Assembly: GCA_019614645.1 (NCBI GenBank)
Contig: JABWDB010000009.1
Coordinates: 248,001 to 312,000, forward strand
Direction: 5' to 3'
DNA: 64,000 nt
Origin: Stratiolaelaps scimitus
Taxonomy: Eukaryota > Arthropoda > Arachnida > Mesostigmata > Laelapidae
Shown: positions 51,641-64,000 of the stretch, in pieces
How positions within the stretch are numbered: the first letter of the stretch is position 1
Layout: each line of letters starts with the position of its first letter
The notes under the pieces: generated by a model
What the model saw: only the letters and a program-made list of their open reading frames with translations
The model's database searches: none
Told to the model about the DNA's origin: nothing
Translations under genes and position numbers: made by a program

Positions 51641-53294
51641 ATCTGTTCCTCCTCCGTGAATCTCTTAGTCATCACTAAATTGCACCTTGGGTTGCTGAGG
51701 TTGGCTCCGCCATTGCTTCACTTATCTGCTCTACAATATCCTAGCATCATTTTGTCCTTCAAGGGGAGCGAAGAACTATTGCTCGGCATCAAAAAAATGG
51801 AGACGATGCAGAAGCATGACGTTCGCCATTTTATCGTTGTCATTTCGGTTATGACTTACGATCTACAATCATTTGACCAGCTCATGCACGGCACTTGTTT
51901 GTAGCGTGTGTGTGTGCGTGTGTGTGTGTGTGTATGTATTTGTGTGTCTAGCACCACGCAAATCCCGCCTCAGAATCGTAAGCTTCCTTTCGTTGTTCAT
52001 TCATTCAGTCATTGAGTGTGTCTGCTAGCTTCCTTCCGCCGATCCACAGTTAAATCCTTACGGTAGAAGCGAAAGCAAACAAGTCATTCTATGTTGTGCT
52101 CCATTGTCTTTGGTCCCGCTACCATCTCTGCCCTACCTCCCTCCCGCTGTTCTCTCCTCCCCGTATCTATTCTCCGAGCATCATCCTTGCGGCGTGGCTA
52201 TACTATGTGCCGCGTGTGCTCCCGAGTGTTTCCATTGGCTTAACAAGCCGTACGCATCTCCGCCTGGCCGTAGACATCGGACTGGTCCGCGCCGACACGA
52301 TGTGACTCGTGCAGCAACGTGGCTCCATGCCACGGGTCTGTTTGGATGTCGTACTGCTGTCGGGCATGAACACCGACCCCGTGACCTTTTTTACTTTGGC
52401 ACCGTGCACCAGGGCTGAACAGCTCTAATATCATCACCTATTTAAATATGATAATTATACGATTATCATCGCAAGACGATTGCAGCAGCATCCGCAGCGG
52501 AAGATGTAGCAGTATCATAGGCGGCAGCGACAACGACACAAGCAGCAATGTAACTGAGTTCGAACAAACAATCCAGTGGAGTCGACCATCTAAATCGCTA
52601 TCCAATGCCGAACATGAACGCGTGTAGGACAATGAAGAACCCGCTACCCGCAAAATAGAATAATATAATAATTGTCCGCACTGAGGGAGAGAGAGAGAGA
52701 GAGAGCGATTCACTGCACCATTGCCAAACAATTCACATCCGTAACGGAAAATGATTATAGTACATTGAGTGGACGACCCACGAAGGTAGACGGTACCTGC
52801 CACAGGTACAGTGAACACAGTGCGAGACTCTCTAAGCATTTCGATTACGATTGTTGTTATTAAGTGCGTGCGAAAAAAAGCTGCCGACAGAACACACAAT
52901 TGCTAAGCATTATTTAATCTTGGCTAACTAATCACAATTAATAGAACCCATTAGCTCACATAATATTGCATTGTATCTTTGCGTGTGCTTATACATGATT
53001 CGTGTGTATTCCGAAAAGGAATTATATATATATATATATGGCTTCATATCAGCCAGAGAAAAAAATAGCACTACTGATGTTGTTCAGGTTTACTTATAGG
53101 CGTACTGTGCCTGCGAGATCTTAGCCACGAAAGGCCAACTGCGTCAAGACTTTTCCCCGTGATTCTTATCCTATCTCTCTCTCTCTTCCTGCATCCTGAT
53201 AAGAGAAGCAGCAGCTATAGCACCTATAGCAATGCTGCTAGAGTTTCATAGCATTGCAGTATCATAGATCTAAGTTCATATCAGTATACGAATA

Positions 53295-53368
53295 CATATA
53301 TATATATATATATTATACATATATACAGTATATATATATATATGCCTTCAATGTATATATATATATAC
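53295..53368. repeat. Interrupted (TA)n cluster
   Basis: TA runs broken by ACA, CAG and GCCTTCAATG between about 53295 and 53368. Confidence 0.9.
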
Positions 53369-53472
53369 TCGATGGGCACACAACAATGGTGGAGACGATA
53401 GCAGATACACTGGTCCACGAACGCTGGTGCAGCGACAAATGTAATAAATTAATTTATTATTAGCTCTTGCAG

Positions 53473-53675
53473 GGATGACAGAATTTCTGCCAGTTGTTAA
53501 CATGGTGTTCCTTTTTTATGCTCTGCGCCATGTTCCATCCTTGGAGACGACGGCTTGTTGTCAAGCCGTAATTGACGCCGTAACGTTAGCTCGGCAGCAT
53601 CGCTACAATGTCACTCTGTGGTCGATTCGAGCTGGAGGTATTATGGCGAGGGGAGTGCGGCGTTATCCAGAATGA
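53473..53675 (+). CDS. Weak candidate exon, unknown product
   Basis: The frame begins at an ATG at 53475, immediately after an acceptor-like TTAGCTCTTGCAG. It runs 66 codons to a TGA, with natural-looking composition (for example FLPVVNMVFLFYALRHVPSL, then AVTLARQHRYNVTLWS). Upstream DNA is pyrimidine-poor and AT-rich, so the acceptor is only moderate. No family is recognised. It lies about 0.7 kb before a second plus-strand candidate in the same orientation. Confidence 0.2.
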
Positions 53676-54365
53676 CGTTGGACAGCGCCGGCAGGCAAGC
53701 GAATAAAAACGTGGTCGTTTATTTATTTATTTTTTATTATTTTTTTATATATATTAAATTTTTTTGAAACGTTCGACGCTCCCGGCCGATTTTCGCGCGG
53801 ACAGTTTTCCCACAGAAGAGCTGGCCGTCTAGTCCACAGGGCCGGCTCAAATCTGCCGGCGACGGCTGGTGCGCTCATTGACACATGCGGAGCTTGTGAA
53901 CGGTGAGTAACTCCACCTTTTACGCGCCCTACGATGCACGGCTAGTGTTATTAGTAGACGTGATTCGAAGTAATTACACACAGGCGGGGGGGCTAATTAC
54001 AGACTTCCACGGGCTAATTTGCAAGAGACGCAATTGGTCGTAAAGAATCGAGTTGATGTCCGCGCCAAGCGAGATGGAAACACCTACGGACGCTGTTCAC
54101 CAGCGAGTCACCCATGGCCAAGCGAAGTGCAGTGTGTGTGTATACGATATCAATGGGATATTTTCGGTGTATGCACGAGAGAGAAGGACACCCATAAATA
54201 GTGATTACCAATAAGATAATCCAACACTTGAATTGATCATGATCGACGCTCTGTCTAATAGCAGGTGTAGCCCATACGATTGATAGTAGCCAGGCATCAC
54301 CTGACCCAACCTGGCTTGGTCCCTATGCTGGGTAATCATTTGTCTGCATTTGTTTTCTCTTACAG

Positions 54366-54682
54366 TGAATAGTGAACCTAGAAAAATCTCTCTTTCGGCA
54401 GAAAACGTTGCGAAATTAAGCATTAGCGATTTCCCCCTAAGTGCTAAGGATAACGCGAAATCTTGCCGCCCGAACGCCCCCACTAGAAAGGTGATATACA
54501 TTAAAACATGTTCGAATTCTCACATGAAATCGACCACAGGAAAAATTCCTCCGAACGAGGACAATCACGAATCCGTCCGCGAACATCGTAAGGTGTACGT
54601 GAACCTGATAAATGAACGCCACTATCGAGAATCTCAGATGGTTCTAGCTAATCTCACGAACGTGCGCAGTTTAGCGCAATGA
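54366..54682 (+). CDS. Candidate terminal exon, unknown product
   Basis: A strong acceptor-like tract (TGTTTTCTCTTACAG) ends at 54365. From there a frame of about 105 codons is open to TGA at 54680-54682. The encoded residues are Lys/Ser/Asn-rich and hydrophilic, with no membrane segment, Cys pattern or known domain. If real it would be a last exon. The opposite strand is also open over 54205-54501, so chance cannot be excluded. Confidence 0.25.
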
Positions 54683-55813
54683 AAATAAGTTAATGTAGCG
54701 TTTTGAGAAAAAAAACGCCGGTACTGCTCTTCTATTAGGCCAATGGCGCAATGCGTACCTTTTCTGTGATTGAAACATTTTCGATTAAGTCAACGCATGA
54801 CGTCAATAGCCACCCGGGGTCCCGTGTGTAAACGAGCCCTTGGACAACGGCGATGGACCGAACCGCTACATAGCTCCCGTGACATTTATCTGGAAACCTC
54901 GCGAGTTCATTTGGGTCGGCCCGATCGTCACTCACACATCACGTACACAATTTTGTGGCTGTTGCTGGTTTTTTTTCTCCCCGCTAGTCCTAACGCTGTG
55001 TATATTTAAAAGCCACTTTGTGGTGGGATTGCTCTGTGCGACAAAAGCAAATGAACAAAATGGCGCTAATCCAACCGTCCAATCAAGCCGTTATATTTAT
55101 GTATGTATGTAGCTAGGTATAATATAAGACATTGCTAACTATCGATGAAAGCCGTCGGCACACGAAGTGATGCCGGCACGCTGCAGCGATACATGATCAA
55201 TTATAGGGACGAGAAAAACTAACTGCGTGTAGCAACGAGACAAAAACGTCTACCATGTTTCCTGGGTGGTATCGAATCCCTTTTGTTTTGTGTCGACCAT
55301 CTCCGATTGCTTCCTTGTACCAATGACGGTGGTAGCAATGACGTACCGCTCGCTAAACTCGACCAAATAGCCATGCACGAAAATGGACGCCACGCACATC
55401 GAAAACCGCGAAGATGCGCCAGTCTGACAGCGGGCTCCAGCGAAACCTCAAGTGTGCCTACGCTGATGAAATCCGCTCAATGGCGAGAGCACGACAGAAC
55501 GAACGTCATAGCCGAACGTCTCCCAATCCGCTCGAGTATCCGTGTATCATATCATCAATAATAGTAACAAGGTGATTTCGTTCGCGTACACACCAGCAGA
55601 TGCGTACGCACACTTCACAAACGGAGGAAGCCTCACTGAAAGACGTCTGTTTGTTGCCTTTTGGTTGAGACGAGGTCTAACGAAAGTTCACAAGTTGTCG
55701 ACCATGGCTATAACAGCTGAAGGGCACACTGATCGAGGATGTCAAAGGCACACGGATGGAGAATACAAGCATAGGAAGAGGCGTCATATTAGAAATACTA
55801 CTCGAATACGATT

Positions 55814-55908
<95 letters not shown>
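55814..55908. repeat. Long (TA)n array
   Basis: About 95 bp of TA repeats with a single ACAT interruption near its left end. Confidence 0.97.
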
Positions 55909-55911
<3 letters not shown>

Positions 55912-56692
55912 TGTGTTAGGTCTCAAATCGTCGTGAATGACCCATTACAAGGAGTGGTGGCGCGGTAGACGCCAGATGAATGACACACATGAGAGAATTT
56001 CACGTACAGCAAAACAATGCGCACTGCATGTCTCGTTTTCTAAATAGATCTACCCGAGAAGCGTAAGGGCAATACGACTAATATGCCAGAGACCGCAACG
56101 TGAACAGGGCCAGCAACAAGTGAGCCACAGGACGCGGTCGATTGCGGCATCGTCCTAACGGCGACGACGACAAGCGACTGTCGGAAAGTGATCATTGCTC
56201 ATTTCTGGTGGTGCGTGAACGCCTGCTAGTATTTTCTCTTCTCTCTCTCTCTTAGGATCCCATTCTTTGTTCATTCTTTGTTCATATTTTCAATTCTGCA
56301 GCGAAGAAAAACCATTTGTAAAAAGCATCTGATCAACAGGCAGGGATGTTATGCGCGACTCGACGAGTGAGTAAGAAAAAAAAAATAGAAAATTAACTTC
56401 TCCCGGTGGTCGGAGCATCTCCGGCTGTCGAGGCGAACGAAGTTCAATTCAGTGCGAGCTCAATGAGGCAGGGTGGCGGTTCGATGAGCCCGTAGCAAGG
56501 TATTGTTGTCGTTGGAACGATGAACCGTAGCAATGTACAGATTACCTGAAGGGGGAATGTACATATGTACACTCATAGCTCAAGCAGCCTCATTTTCAGC
56601 TGGAGATCTTATACTTATTGTAGATCATTAGCGATGATTCCTGTGGAACAGTAATTCGACGGGGACGCTTTGATATGTAAAATTATGCAAAT

Positions 56693-57180
56693 ATGTACTA
56701 CATTGTAATGTTTAGAGATGATATTTTTTTTATTTACAAAAAGGACCAATTCTCACGTAGTTGCATCCCGCCGGTGCGTCATTTGGTAAAGTTACATAGA
56801 TTTTCTTCGAGATTCCTTGTTCAAAACGTGGCCTATGGTGGTATCGATGACTCTTGCAATCTCATGAAGCACCCCTTCGCTCAACGTGACTACAGCATGT
56901 TCTACTTCAGTGACGATGGTGACCAGCATCGTGGCTATCTAAGAAAAGTAAACTTCTATGAATCAGATACTACTATGTAAAGGTAACGCCGTCACGAGTG
57001 AGACGATTTGTACTGAACAGATCCCATTGCAAGTTTTGCGGTGGGCTATTTGTTGTGGTCTCGCCATTTGCAGGTGACGCCCACAATCACAAGGTTACCT
57101 CGCACAATGCAGAAAGCGAGGTTCATTTGGAGTCGATTATCCCTAACGAGAGCACGGTTTGCCTATACTGGACCAGCTAG
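56693..57180 (+). CDS. Weak candidate exon pair, unknown product
   Basis: Two adjacent plus-strand frames lie at 56693-56980 (95 codons) and 56998-57180 (60 codons), in different frames. The first is rich in aromatic and charged residues (for example YGGIDDSCNLMKHPF) and reaches its stop at a TATGTAAAG step that could serve as a donor. The second contains HCKFCGGLF and a possible internal acceptor TTTGCAG at about 57073. The composition looks protein-like, but no intron joins them convincingly and no domain is recognised. Confidence 0.15.
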
Positions 57181-58250
57181 CTCGGGCGATCCTAACGATC
57201 AGCTTGCCCAACATTGAGGTTTGCAGAGTTGCGAGGGTTTTTACTGACCGGGTGCAGAGGGGAGGCATGCTAAGGGCTTGTGCATAGGATAGACGCTATT
57301 CGGGCATTTGGCCTGCCAGGAGTGGCCTGCAGGCTGCAAGCGGCGCACGCGCCTGTTGGTTTCGATCGAGAAGAGATCCTTCTATCTCAGAGGTATCGAT
57401 CTACATTTATGAATGCGTCCTCACCGTCGCTGCTGCTGCTGCTGTCTCAGCCGTTTCCCGGATCCACGCTGTTCCTATCTGCCATATCCACTGCCCAGCC
57501 GCCGCGAATGGCACGGTTTCGTCACAGCACTAGCACAAACAGTGAAACCAAGCCCGCCTCTCCCCCGTGGGTTGGGTGTTCTCTCGAGTGTTTATAAATG
57601 TGGGGATGTCAAACGCTCACGAGAGAGACGGCCGCTTCCCTGGTCGAAGCTGCCGCGGCGCTGCATGCTGCCTGCAGGTGCATTTGCGACGGTCGGAGAC
57701 CTCGAGTTCCTGCCGAGCTTATTTGGCCAATCTTCAATTCCTCGCCAAGGCGTAGCAAGTATCGGCAAGATGCTGGCTTGCGCCCACAGACTGGTCAGAC
57801 CCTCACAGGGCGCGTTGTCAAATTCACTTGGCCACACACGTTGAATTTCGGCAGGATGGCCTCGTCGTATCGATCTTGCCAACGCACACGCCCTGCCTAA
57901 GTCTTGCCGCCAAGTTCTGCGGCTGTTCTCTTGCCAATGATGACGGTAAAGTTGGACCACTACGCACCGATCTGATACGTCTGGGGTGGGTCGTTTGTTT
58001 GGGGAAGCTGTTGCTTAGCAGGTCATGAGGGCTAATCTATGCGTAGACATGTTTCATCAGGGACGGATGGAGGTCGGCGACGTTAGTCGAATTAAATACA
58101 ACGCAATCTTCGAATGGTATAAGGCCGAATCATAATTAACACTCGTGGCCAGGAGGGAGACTCATTTTGAGGAACCGCAGGCGACTGAGATCAGACTTCA
58201 ACATCAATACCTGGCACGCTATCGCTCATTACAGGCTATCACGATATAAT

Positions 58251-58253
58251 GAC

Positions 58254-58292
<39 letters not shown>
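58251..58292. repeat. (AAT)n triplet array
   Basis: About thirteen AAT triplets; a shorter AAT run follows near 58391-58410. Confidence 0.94.
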
Positions 58293-58294
<2 letters not shown>

Positions 58295-59689
58295 TTTTTA
58301 TTAGCTCATGCAGGCAAATACTTTTGAAAATATCTTAATGGAGTTATTGCAAAAATATATGTAGTCCACTGACTCATTCATAACAACAATACTAATAATA
58401 ATAATAATAGATTTTCGCTAAGAAAAACGACCACAATGAATCTTGTATATTTACATCATCAGCGACATAATTTTAATTGCTTCCTATTGTTTCCATACTC
58501 AGCTTCCCGATAACAAACGATTTAGGAATAGCTTAACCCGCTTGCGTAAGAAGCCAATGTGAGTTAACTAATTAATCCGCATGCGACGTTCGAATGATTA
58601 GGTGTGCTCGATTCGACGTCGATGAAATCATCACCTCTTGAGAAAACCGAATGAATCTGTAAATTGGCCTCTCGCAATTCGTGTTTGTTTTCAAGTGTGT
58701 TCATTTTCTACGTCGTACTTCCGAGCATAAATCGCATTCGTCTCTAGACGCCTGTCCCGTGCTAAAGACGATCTGTGCGTCCGCACTGATAGCCGTTCTA
58801 TTGTTGCGCACCACGACGAGAGTGGCAGGAAAATTAATCGGTTTCGGTGATTTAGAGAAATGCGAATCTGATCGTGCACAGACGTCTGGATCACCACAGC
58901 TGCACGACCTTACATTAATTGCATTAATGTAACGGCCGGTGGCGTTTGGATTCAAAGAAATCACATTGCGTAGCTGGTTGCCATTTGCGATTGACAATGG
59001 CAAAGCTCTATACAATACAAGGCTTTGTCTATTGACGGAACTGCTAAGCTAAAGGACACCACAAAATAAGGATCAGCCACTGTTGGCACCGTAATGTTAC
59101 TGTACTAACAAATCACCTTCAGATGTTTTGATTACCTCATCACTAGCGATTCAGCCCCATTCTCCTCCAAGCAAAAGTAACAAATCGGACGTCTGTTTTC
59201 CATTAGAAGGTTCTCACAGTCGAGGGACGCCGGTCGGCGAGTGTGGCCCCGATGCTGTAGCGACAATTTTTGTTTAATTTGAAAATTGGAAACCTGATCG
59301 CCACATGACGACTTGTCCTGGCCTGCCCATGTGCCTCTGTGGGTCCGGCCGCCAGCGAGGTTGAAGAGGCGAAATCGAGAAAAAGGACAGGACTATAGGT
59401 GCCACAACCACTTCCTCACAACAGCATTAACTGTAGCCTACGATACGCGCATCTCATCGCAACACGCTGCCATATCACCACGGTCATCATCCGACTACAT
59501 CTAGCCGATTCGCTTAAGGCGGAATCGAGTTGAGGCGAGTTGTGGCTGTCCTGATGATGCCCGCAGATGAGGAAAAGTGAACGTGTCGCTGCGGGTTGCT
59601 GAACTCCGTTGGCTGAGGCTGCGAATTTTGCCGTTTAGACAATTTCAATCGAACATTGTTCCTGGCGTTGCACAATCCCCCATTCGCCA

Positions 59690-59790
59690 GACCTCCGCGT
59701 GTATTCGCCAGGTTCAGCGGCACCGGTTTTTCGCCGGACGAGATGATCGCCTGGGTTCAAATACCGACTCTCCAGAATCGAGTGTCTCCG
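59690..59790 (+). other. Possible tRNA-derived SINE relic
   Basis: On the plus strand a box-A-like GGTTCAGCGGCACCGG is followed about 45 bp later by a box-B-like GGGTTCAAATACC, a spacing typical of RNA polymerase III internal promoters. No acceptor stem or family tail is evident. Confidence 0.3.
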
Positions 59791-60622
59791 GTGGCGGCGC
59801 TATACCGACACACAGCTGACAATAGCTCCCGCAAGAATATGATCGATGAACACTTCCAGCGTTCGTGGTCTCCGACGCCCTTTCGATGGTGATGTAATGC
59901 CACATTAATAATAGTCACATTGGAGAGTCTTCATGTCTCTCGTTCTGAGGAGACGATCAGAGAAAAATAAAGAGAGAGAGAGAGAGAGCTGCAGAGCTGC
60001 ACATCGGAGTAGTCAGAGACGAACCACACCTAAGACAAGAGTTGGAGGGGGTGCCACGCTGTACACCCAGTCGGGCTGCAGTTTCACAGGGGAGACCGGT
60101 CGGGCAGAAACCCGAACAAAAAAAGAGCCAGAAGTAAGATAGCACACAGCTTTCATAGACAATGCCGTAGATGGCAGGCTGATGTTTGTTCAGGGAATCA
60201 TTCAGTGAATCTACCATAAATAATACACCACTGTTAGCGTGCACTGGCCCCGAAATACTCCTCATACCCAGCCACGACCATGAAATAGCCATGGAATCAA
60301 TCAATGATGCAGATTCTAATTAACACGTTACTCGAATCAGTATCGAACGCAATTTACATCACTGCTACCACGTATTCTCACCTCGGGCTAAGCGACCCAA
60401 CACAATAGCGTGGTCCCCCGACACGGCACGCTCTCTGTTCGGCGTTCGAACCCAGCGAGATCGCGCGGCTCGCCCGATATCGGCATCATCCGTTCACAGT
60501 TGCTCTCATTTTCGCGTCACCTTTTCTTCGTACTGATTCTGAATTGGGTTCAGGTTGTATATCTGCCTACTTCTCCCACTTGTTCATCAGCTGACGCCGG
60601 CAACGCCTTCTGCGACGACCGG

Positions 60623-60667
60623 ATCGGCGGCTGAACAACGATCGGCGGCTGAACAACGATCGGCGGC
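60623..60667. repeat. 18-bp tandem repeat, 2.5 copies
   Basis: The unit ATCGGCGGCTGAACAACG occurs exactly twice (60623-60640 and 60641-60658) and is followed by half a unit. It keeps the reading frame because 18 is a multiple of three, but the frame is not otherwise supported as coding. Confidence 0.95.
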
Positions 60668-63010
60668 GAGCGAGACCTCGCGAGTGTTGTCAGACATAGA
60701 GGGTGAGAGCGGGAGAGCGATAGAGAGAAAGATGCACGAAGAAGCACTTGGTTGTTGGTTTCGTTTAGTCAGTACGCCAGTCGGTACCCAGTACGATAGA
60801 TCCTTGGGAATCCGACTCGGCCAGCGCGAATGGTTCAGCCATGCTACGAAGTGCTTCAGCCGTGAGTTTTCAGCCGCTACAACGGCGTGTGTGTGTGTAT
60901 GTACACGCTATATATATCTGTCTGTCTGTCTGTGGCAGTGCAACAGTGCGAATTGGCTGTCCGGCGCGCAAGCCCATGTGCCTTTTGGGTGGATGGCAAT
61001 TTTTGTCTCGCTCTGCGTGCATTTATTTTACACTTCCTGCTCGGCCACATGCATGGTGTGTACGCGCACTCATTCCGACATCTACATAGGCCTATCGGGG
61101 ACAGCGCCATCGGGAGATCGGTGGGTGTATAAGGGAATGAGAGCACTCGAACGGGACATTATACGTAGCGGTGATGAACGATGCGGTGTCCGGCCTAGCC
61201 GGGTTTTGCTGCGCTAATTGAAACGAAATGACTCTCTCTCTCTGTCTCTCTATCGATCGATCGATCGAGATCAATGGAGAAACATGGGTGCTTGAGTACA
61301 TTTGCCAGACAAGATGTTGCCGAATGGAGTCATTGCTACCAGATCACTGATCATGTCACTGATCTACCCCGAGATGCATGTCTCGGGGAAGTGGTTATTT
61401 CAGTTTGTTTTCCACAAACGACTCGTATCCACGAGTTCCACAAGAACACGCTGTTCTGCCGAACGTGTCGACGAGACGGGAGAACATCCTAGACCTAACC
61501 ACGAACAACGATCCACAGGGTGCAGCAAGTGTCGGTACAAGATCGCCGTCATGTTGTAGCTCAGCTAAGAGATCATGGAGAGGTTGACAGCACCCTTGTG
61601 CGGGTGCAATTAATCCTTAGCAGTATGATTTCTAATAGCTGAGGATTTATGTGAAATAGTATGTTTCATTGTTCCATCCAGCGAGGCGCAGGACCTACTT
61701 TCACGGCCACTTCATCAACAAAAGGCTCACCGGCGTCATTCAGTAACAATCGCACCTCTCTCGCCCGGGGGAGCAGGCCTATTATGCGAATACTTATAGT
61801 ACAATTGCAAGTTTCGCTGTCCTAAGCGAATCAACAGTACGGGACACCTGCGGAACAACAAACCCCTCAAAAGTAAACAGTGCTTGGCCATGTTATTTGT
61901 TTACAGTTCAAACACTATCCAATTATTAATCGAGGTCAGCTGGGCCACACACTCCGCTGTGTGCTTGTGCTTGACCCACTTCCCGTCGGAGTTTGTTGAA
62001 ATCGGAGAGCCTCGAAAAATTCACTGCGGCCATTTAGGCCCGTCACTATGAAATCGTCCGATCGGGGACATCTCTCCAAGCGACAGTCATATGTGCATGA
62101 TCGCTTTCGCGTTATCGAGTAGCGGGCGTCGCTGATCAAAGACAACTTTCGCCCTTCTCAGAGCATTGAACGCGCCGGAGGGACAGAGAGAGAGAGAGAA
62201 GGGGCCGTGCCGAAACTTATGTTTCTGCTGTGATCAGAAAACTTACATTGATCTGACCTACAGTGTAGGATTCACTTAGAGGTGCGACCCTCAGCGTCGT
62301 CAACGTGCGATATGCCTATATGGGCTACGCAAAGATGCACTGACCGAGAAGCATAACACCCTGCGCATTTCGTAACGCTCTGCTGGATTAACGAAGTTCC
62401 ATCTTGCGAGTACCTCACATGTTTTGCAGTCACTCAAACGTGATGATGATATATATTGTGTGATATTCCTATTGAGATTTAAAATAGGACGGAAATTCTG
62501 AAGGACATCTGAAAGTAGATCCATAGCAATTGTAAGCCCGTAGTATTATTATGCGATTCTGTCAACCATCAGCGTACGATTTATTGTATATCTTTGTGAG
62601 CTATTCAATTTTCAATCGAAATTGAAATTCATCGCCTATTGTGGTTGAATGCTACGTTTCGCCCACAGATTTCCACCGTCTTTGCCCATAACATCCGAGT
62701 ATGTCATCAACTTTCAATGATACCATACGTGTACTTAAAGATAAAACATATACACATTTGCATACTGGCCGACAACGAAACAGAACCCGCTGGGTCTCGG
62801 AAATACCCCAATTCGGCTAGCTCTGCAGCACTGCTTTGTGATCCCCGTTCGCGAGTCTAGCTAGCAAGATGCCCCTCAGCAGCATAACATTGGCGCCGGA
62901 CGCGGAGTTGATTGCCGGACCGCCCGGTGACTAATGAAGTGACTACGTGCCGCCCAACCTCACCCACCTCACTGAGGACGATTTTGTTCTTCACAGTGTT
63001 TCACGACCGG

Positions 63011-63035
63011 GCAGCAGCAGCAGCAGCAGCAGCAG
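63011..63035. repeat. (CAG)n triplet array
   Basis: Eight perfect CAG triplets. Confidence 0.94.
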
Positions 63036-63338
63036 CTCGCAGTCGACAGCGGCCGGGACTCGCTTGTTCTGTTTTTGCTTCCGTCGAATCGCACTACCGG
63101 GTGGCAGTGGATAGGTGTGGCACCCCGGCCAGTTATATACTTTGTTTATTCTCGTAGATGGATAACCCGTTGATATCATCTGTACATGGATGGTCACTAC
63201 CACCGTCAGAATCAACACAGCGAGACACGAGCTCCCCGTAAGACGGGTGCGTCCGCACAATCGACTTCCATTTGCATTCAACAGCTCAGTGGCGTTCCTT
63301 CGACGACGGGCATTTCGAAGAAGTCCCAATAACATGCC

Positions 63339-63340
<2 letters not shown>

Positions 63341-63385
<45 letters not shown>

Positions 63386-63386
63386 A
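63341..63386. repeat. Compound (TA)n-(GA)n microsatellite
   Basis: AT run at 63341-63369 directly joined to a GA run to 63386. It is the opposite-strand version of the (TC)n(TA)n arrangement at 283-335. Confidence 0.95.
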
Positions 63387-63601
63387 TAAAGCGATGTGGT
63401 CGAGGCCATAACTCGTTCGGAGTCATCGTTCATCTCGTGGATACCCTGCCGCCGGTGGCGTAATTGTCTGTATATTCAAACACAAGACGGCAACGAACAC
63501 TGCTACTCTTGGCAATTGCCGGAGTCGTTCCTGCTCTCAAGCCTCGTGCGAATGGGAATCGCGCGCGTTTGGCGGATCGCTTTTTGACAGCTGTATGTTT
63601 A

Positions 63602-63622
63602 TGTGTGTGTGTGTGTGTGTGT
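63602..63622. repeat. (GT)n microsatellite
   Basis: Uninterrupted GT run of about 21 bp. Confidence 0.95.
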
Positions 63623-64000
63623 ATTGCGATATGATTAGAAGTGGCTGGGCGTATGACAAATGGACAGCGTACTATAATACAAATGACTATTTATGATAGT
63701 TGATGACATTAACGGTAAAGGCGGACAGGAGACAACGGAGATATCATCCTCAGGTGCTGCCTACTTTATTGCCACATTTTGGAAAAAAAAAATATACGAC
63801 ACTGTCCCCCGAGATGTATTCTCAAATAATTCTTATAAATATAATCATAATAATAATATAATACTTCTTGTATATACGTAATATCCCACCTGTTGTATCA
63901 TACATTCTAGGGTGATTTCAGCGGAATCGAATAGACGACCATCAGACAATAGCTGGAGCCTCTGGTACTACACAAACACCCGGCATATCGGCGCCAGCCT

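Larger units (their letters stand above)
45946..53472. other. GC-rich triplet-repeat island, then simple-repeat DNA
   Basis: From about 47.1 to 50.2 kb the DNA is GC-rich with TTG/TCG triplets (47260-47323 and 47505-47575) and CTG triplets (48014-48035). Frames of 221, 177, 172 and 179 codons overlap on both strands. One plus-strand frame (49781-50230) has an ATG in good context (CAACGAGATGG) but no domain. There is a TA/CT compound repeat at 48083-48140, GT runs near 46950, 50922-50944 and 51906-51933, GA runs near 51309-51322 and 52684-52705, and TA runs at 51484-51505 and 53023-53039. No gene recognised. Confidence 0.5.
54683..64000. other. Non-coding region with simple repeats and weak frames
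   Basis: No recognised gene. Holds a 95-bp TA array at 55814-55908, AAT triplets at 58251-58292, GA runs near 59969-59987 and 62185-62199, an 18-bp tandem repeat at 60623-60667, GT and CTGT runs near 60890-60935, CAG triplets at 63011-63035, a TA/GA compound at 63341-63386 and a GT run at 63602-63622. The 57.3-57.9-kb island is GC-rich and open on both strands. The 220-codon frame at 60555-61217 crosses simple repeats and is not supported. Confidence 0.5.

Noticed and set aside
60441..60480. Box-B-like GTTCGAACCC
   Set aside because: No box A at a suitable distance on either strand and no SINE tail.
60555..61217. 220-codon plus-strand frame
   Set aside because: Runs through an 18-bp tandem repeat, GT and CTGT repeats; no start context or domain.
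61367..61388. 8-bp hairpin CCCCGAGA/TCTCGGGG
   Set aside because: Short enough to occur by chance in this much sequence and not associated with any feature.

Overview
The window looks like non-coding DNA from the nuclear genome of an animal, most likely an arthropod. The signs are very dense (TA)n, (CA/GT)n, (GA/CT)n, (CAG/CAA)n and (ATT)n microsatellites, mariner transposase remnants, tRNA-derived SINE-like repeats, and no stretch with bacterial gene density. The composition is mixed: AT-rich spacers alternate with GC-rich, triplet-repeat-rich islands. I cannot name the species.

I found no protein-coding gene that I can recognise. The longest open frames are about 200 to 243 codons. They sit in GC-rich islands or run through simple repeats, several are open on both strands, and a few of this length are expected by chance in 64 kb. 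A few shorter frames have natural protein-like composition or plausible splice signals and are listed as low-confidence candidate exons. The best is a minus-strand membrane-segment exon at 12696-12971. Others are at 37060-37321 (minus) and 53473-53675, 54366-54682 and 56693-57180 (plus).

Mobile DNA explains more. A roughly 140-bp tRNA-derived SINE family, with a shared tail containing ATAAACCAATA, has copies at 6263-6404 (+), 6461-6597 (-), 9366-9490 (-), 37786-37853 (+) and 38014-38122 (-). Other tRNA-like sequences are at 11081-11161, 40003-40060, 45040-45145, 51560-51640 and 59690-59790. A 250-bp element with 32-bp terminal inverted repeats lies at 3952-4201. Two broken mariner transposase remnants lie at 26200-26645 (-) and 31435-31665 (+). 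A nearly identical segment is present twice in opposite orientation, at 4310-4558 and 28889-29190; the copies differ mainly in the length of an internal (TA)n run.

Layout: 1-9.5 kb holds repeats, the TIR element, the first copy of the duplicated segment and three SINEs. 9.5-16 kb has the membrane-segment exon, a cluster of three E2F-like sites and a 97-bp TA array. 16-29 kb is GC-rich islands plus the deleted mariner and the second copy of the duplicated segment. 29-45 kb contains several TA arrays, the second mariner and a convergent SINE pair. 45-53 kb starts with a perfect 13-bp hairpin and then a GC-rich triplet-repeat island. 53-64 kb contains the plus-strand candidate exons, a 95-bp TA array and an 18-bp tandem repeat. 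It may be one or more large introns or intergenic sequence. No gene-to-gene pathway can be inferred.
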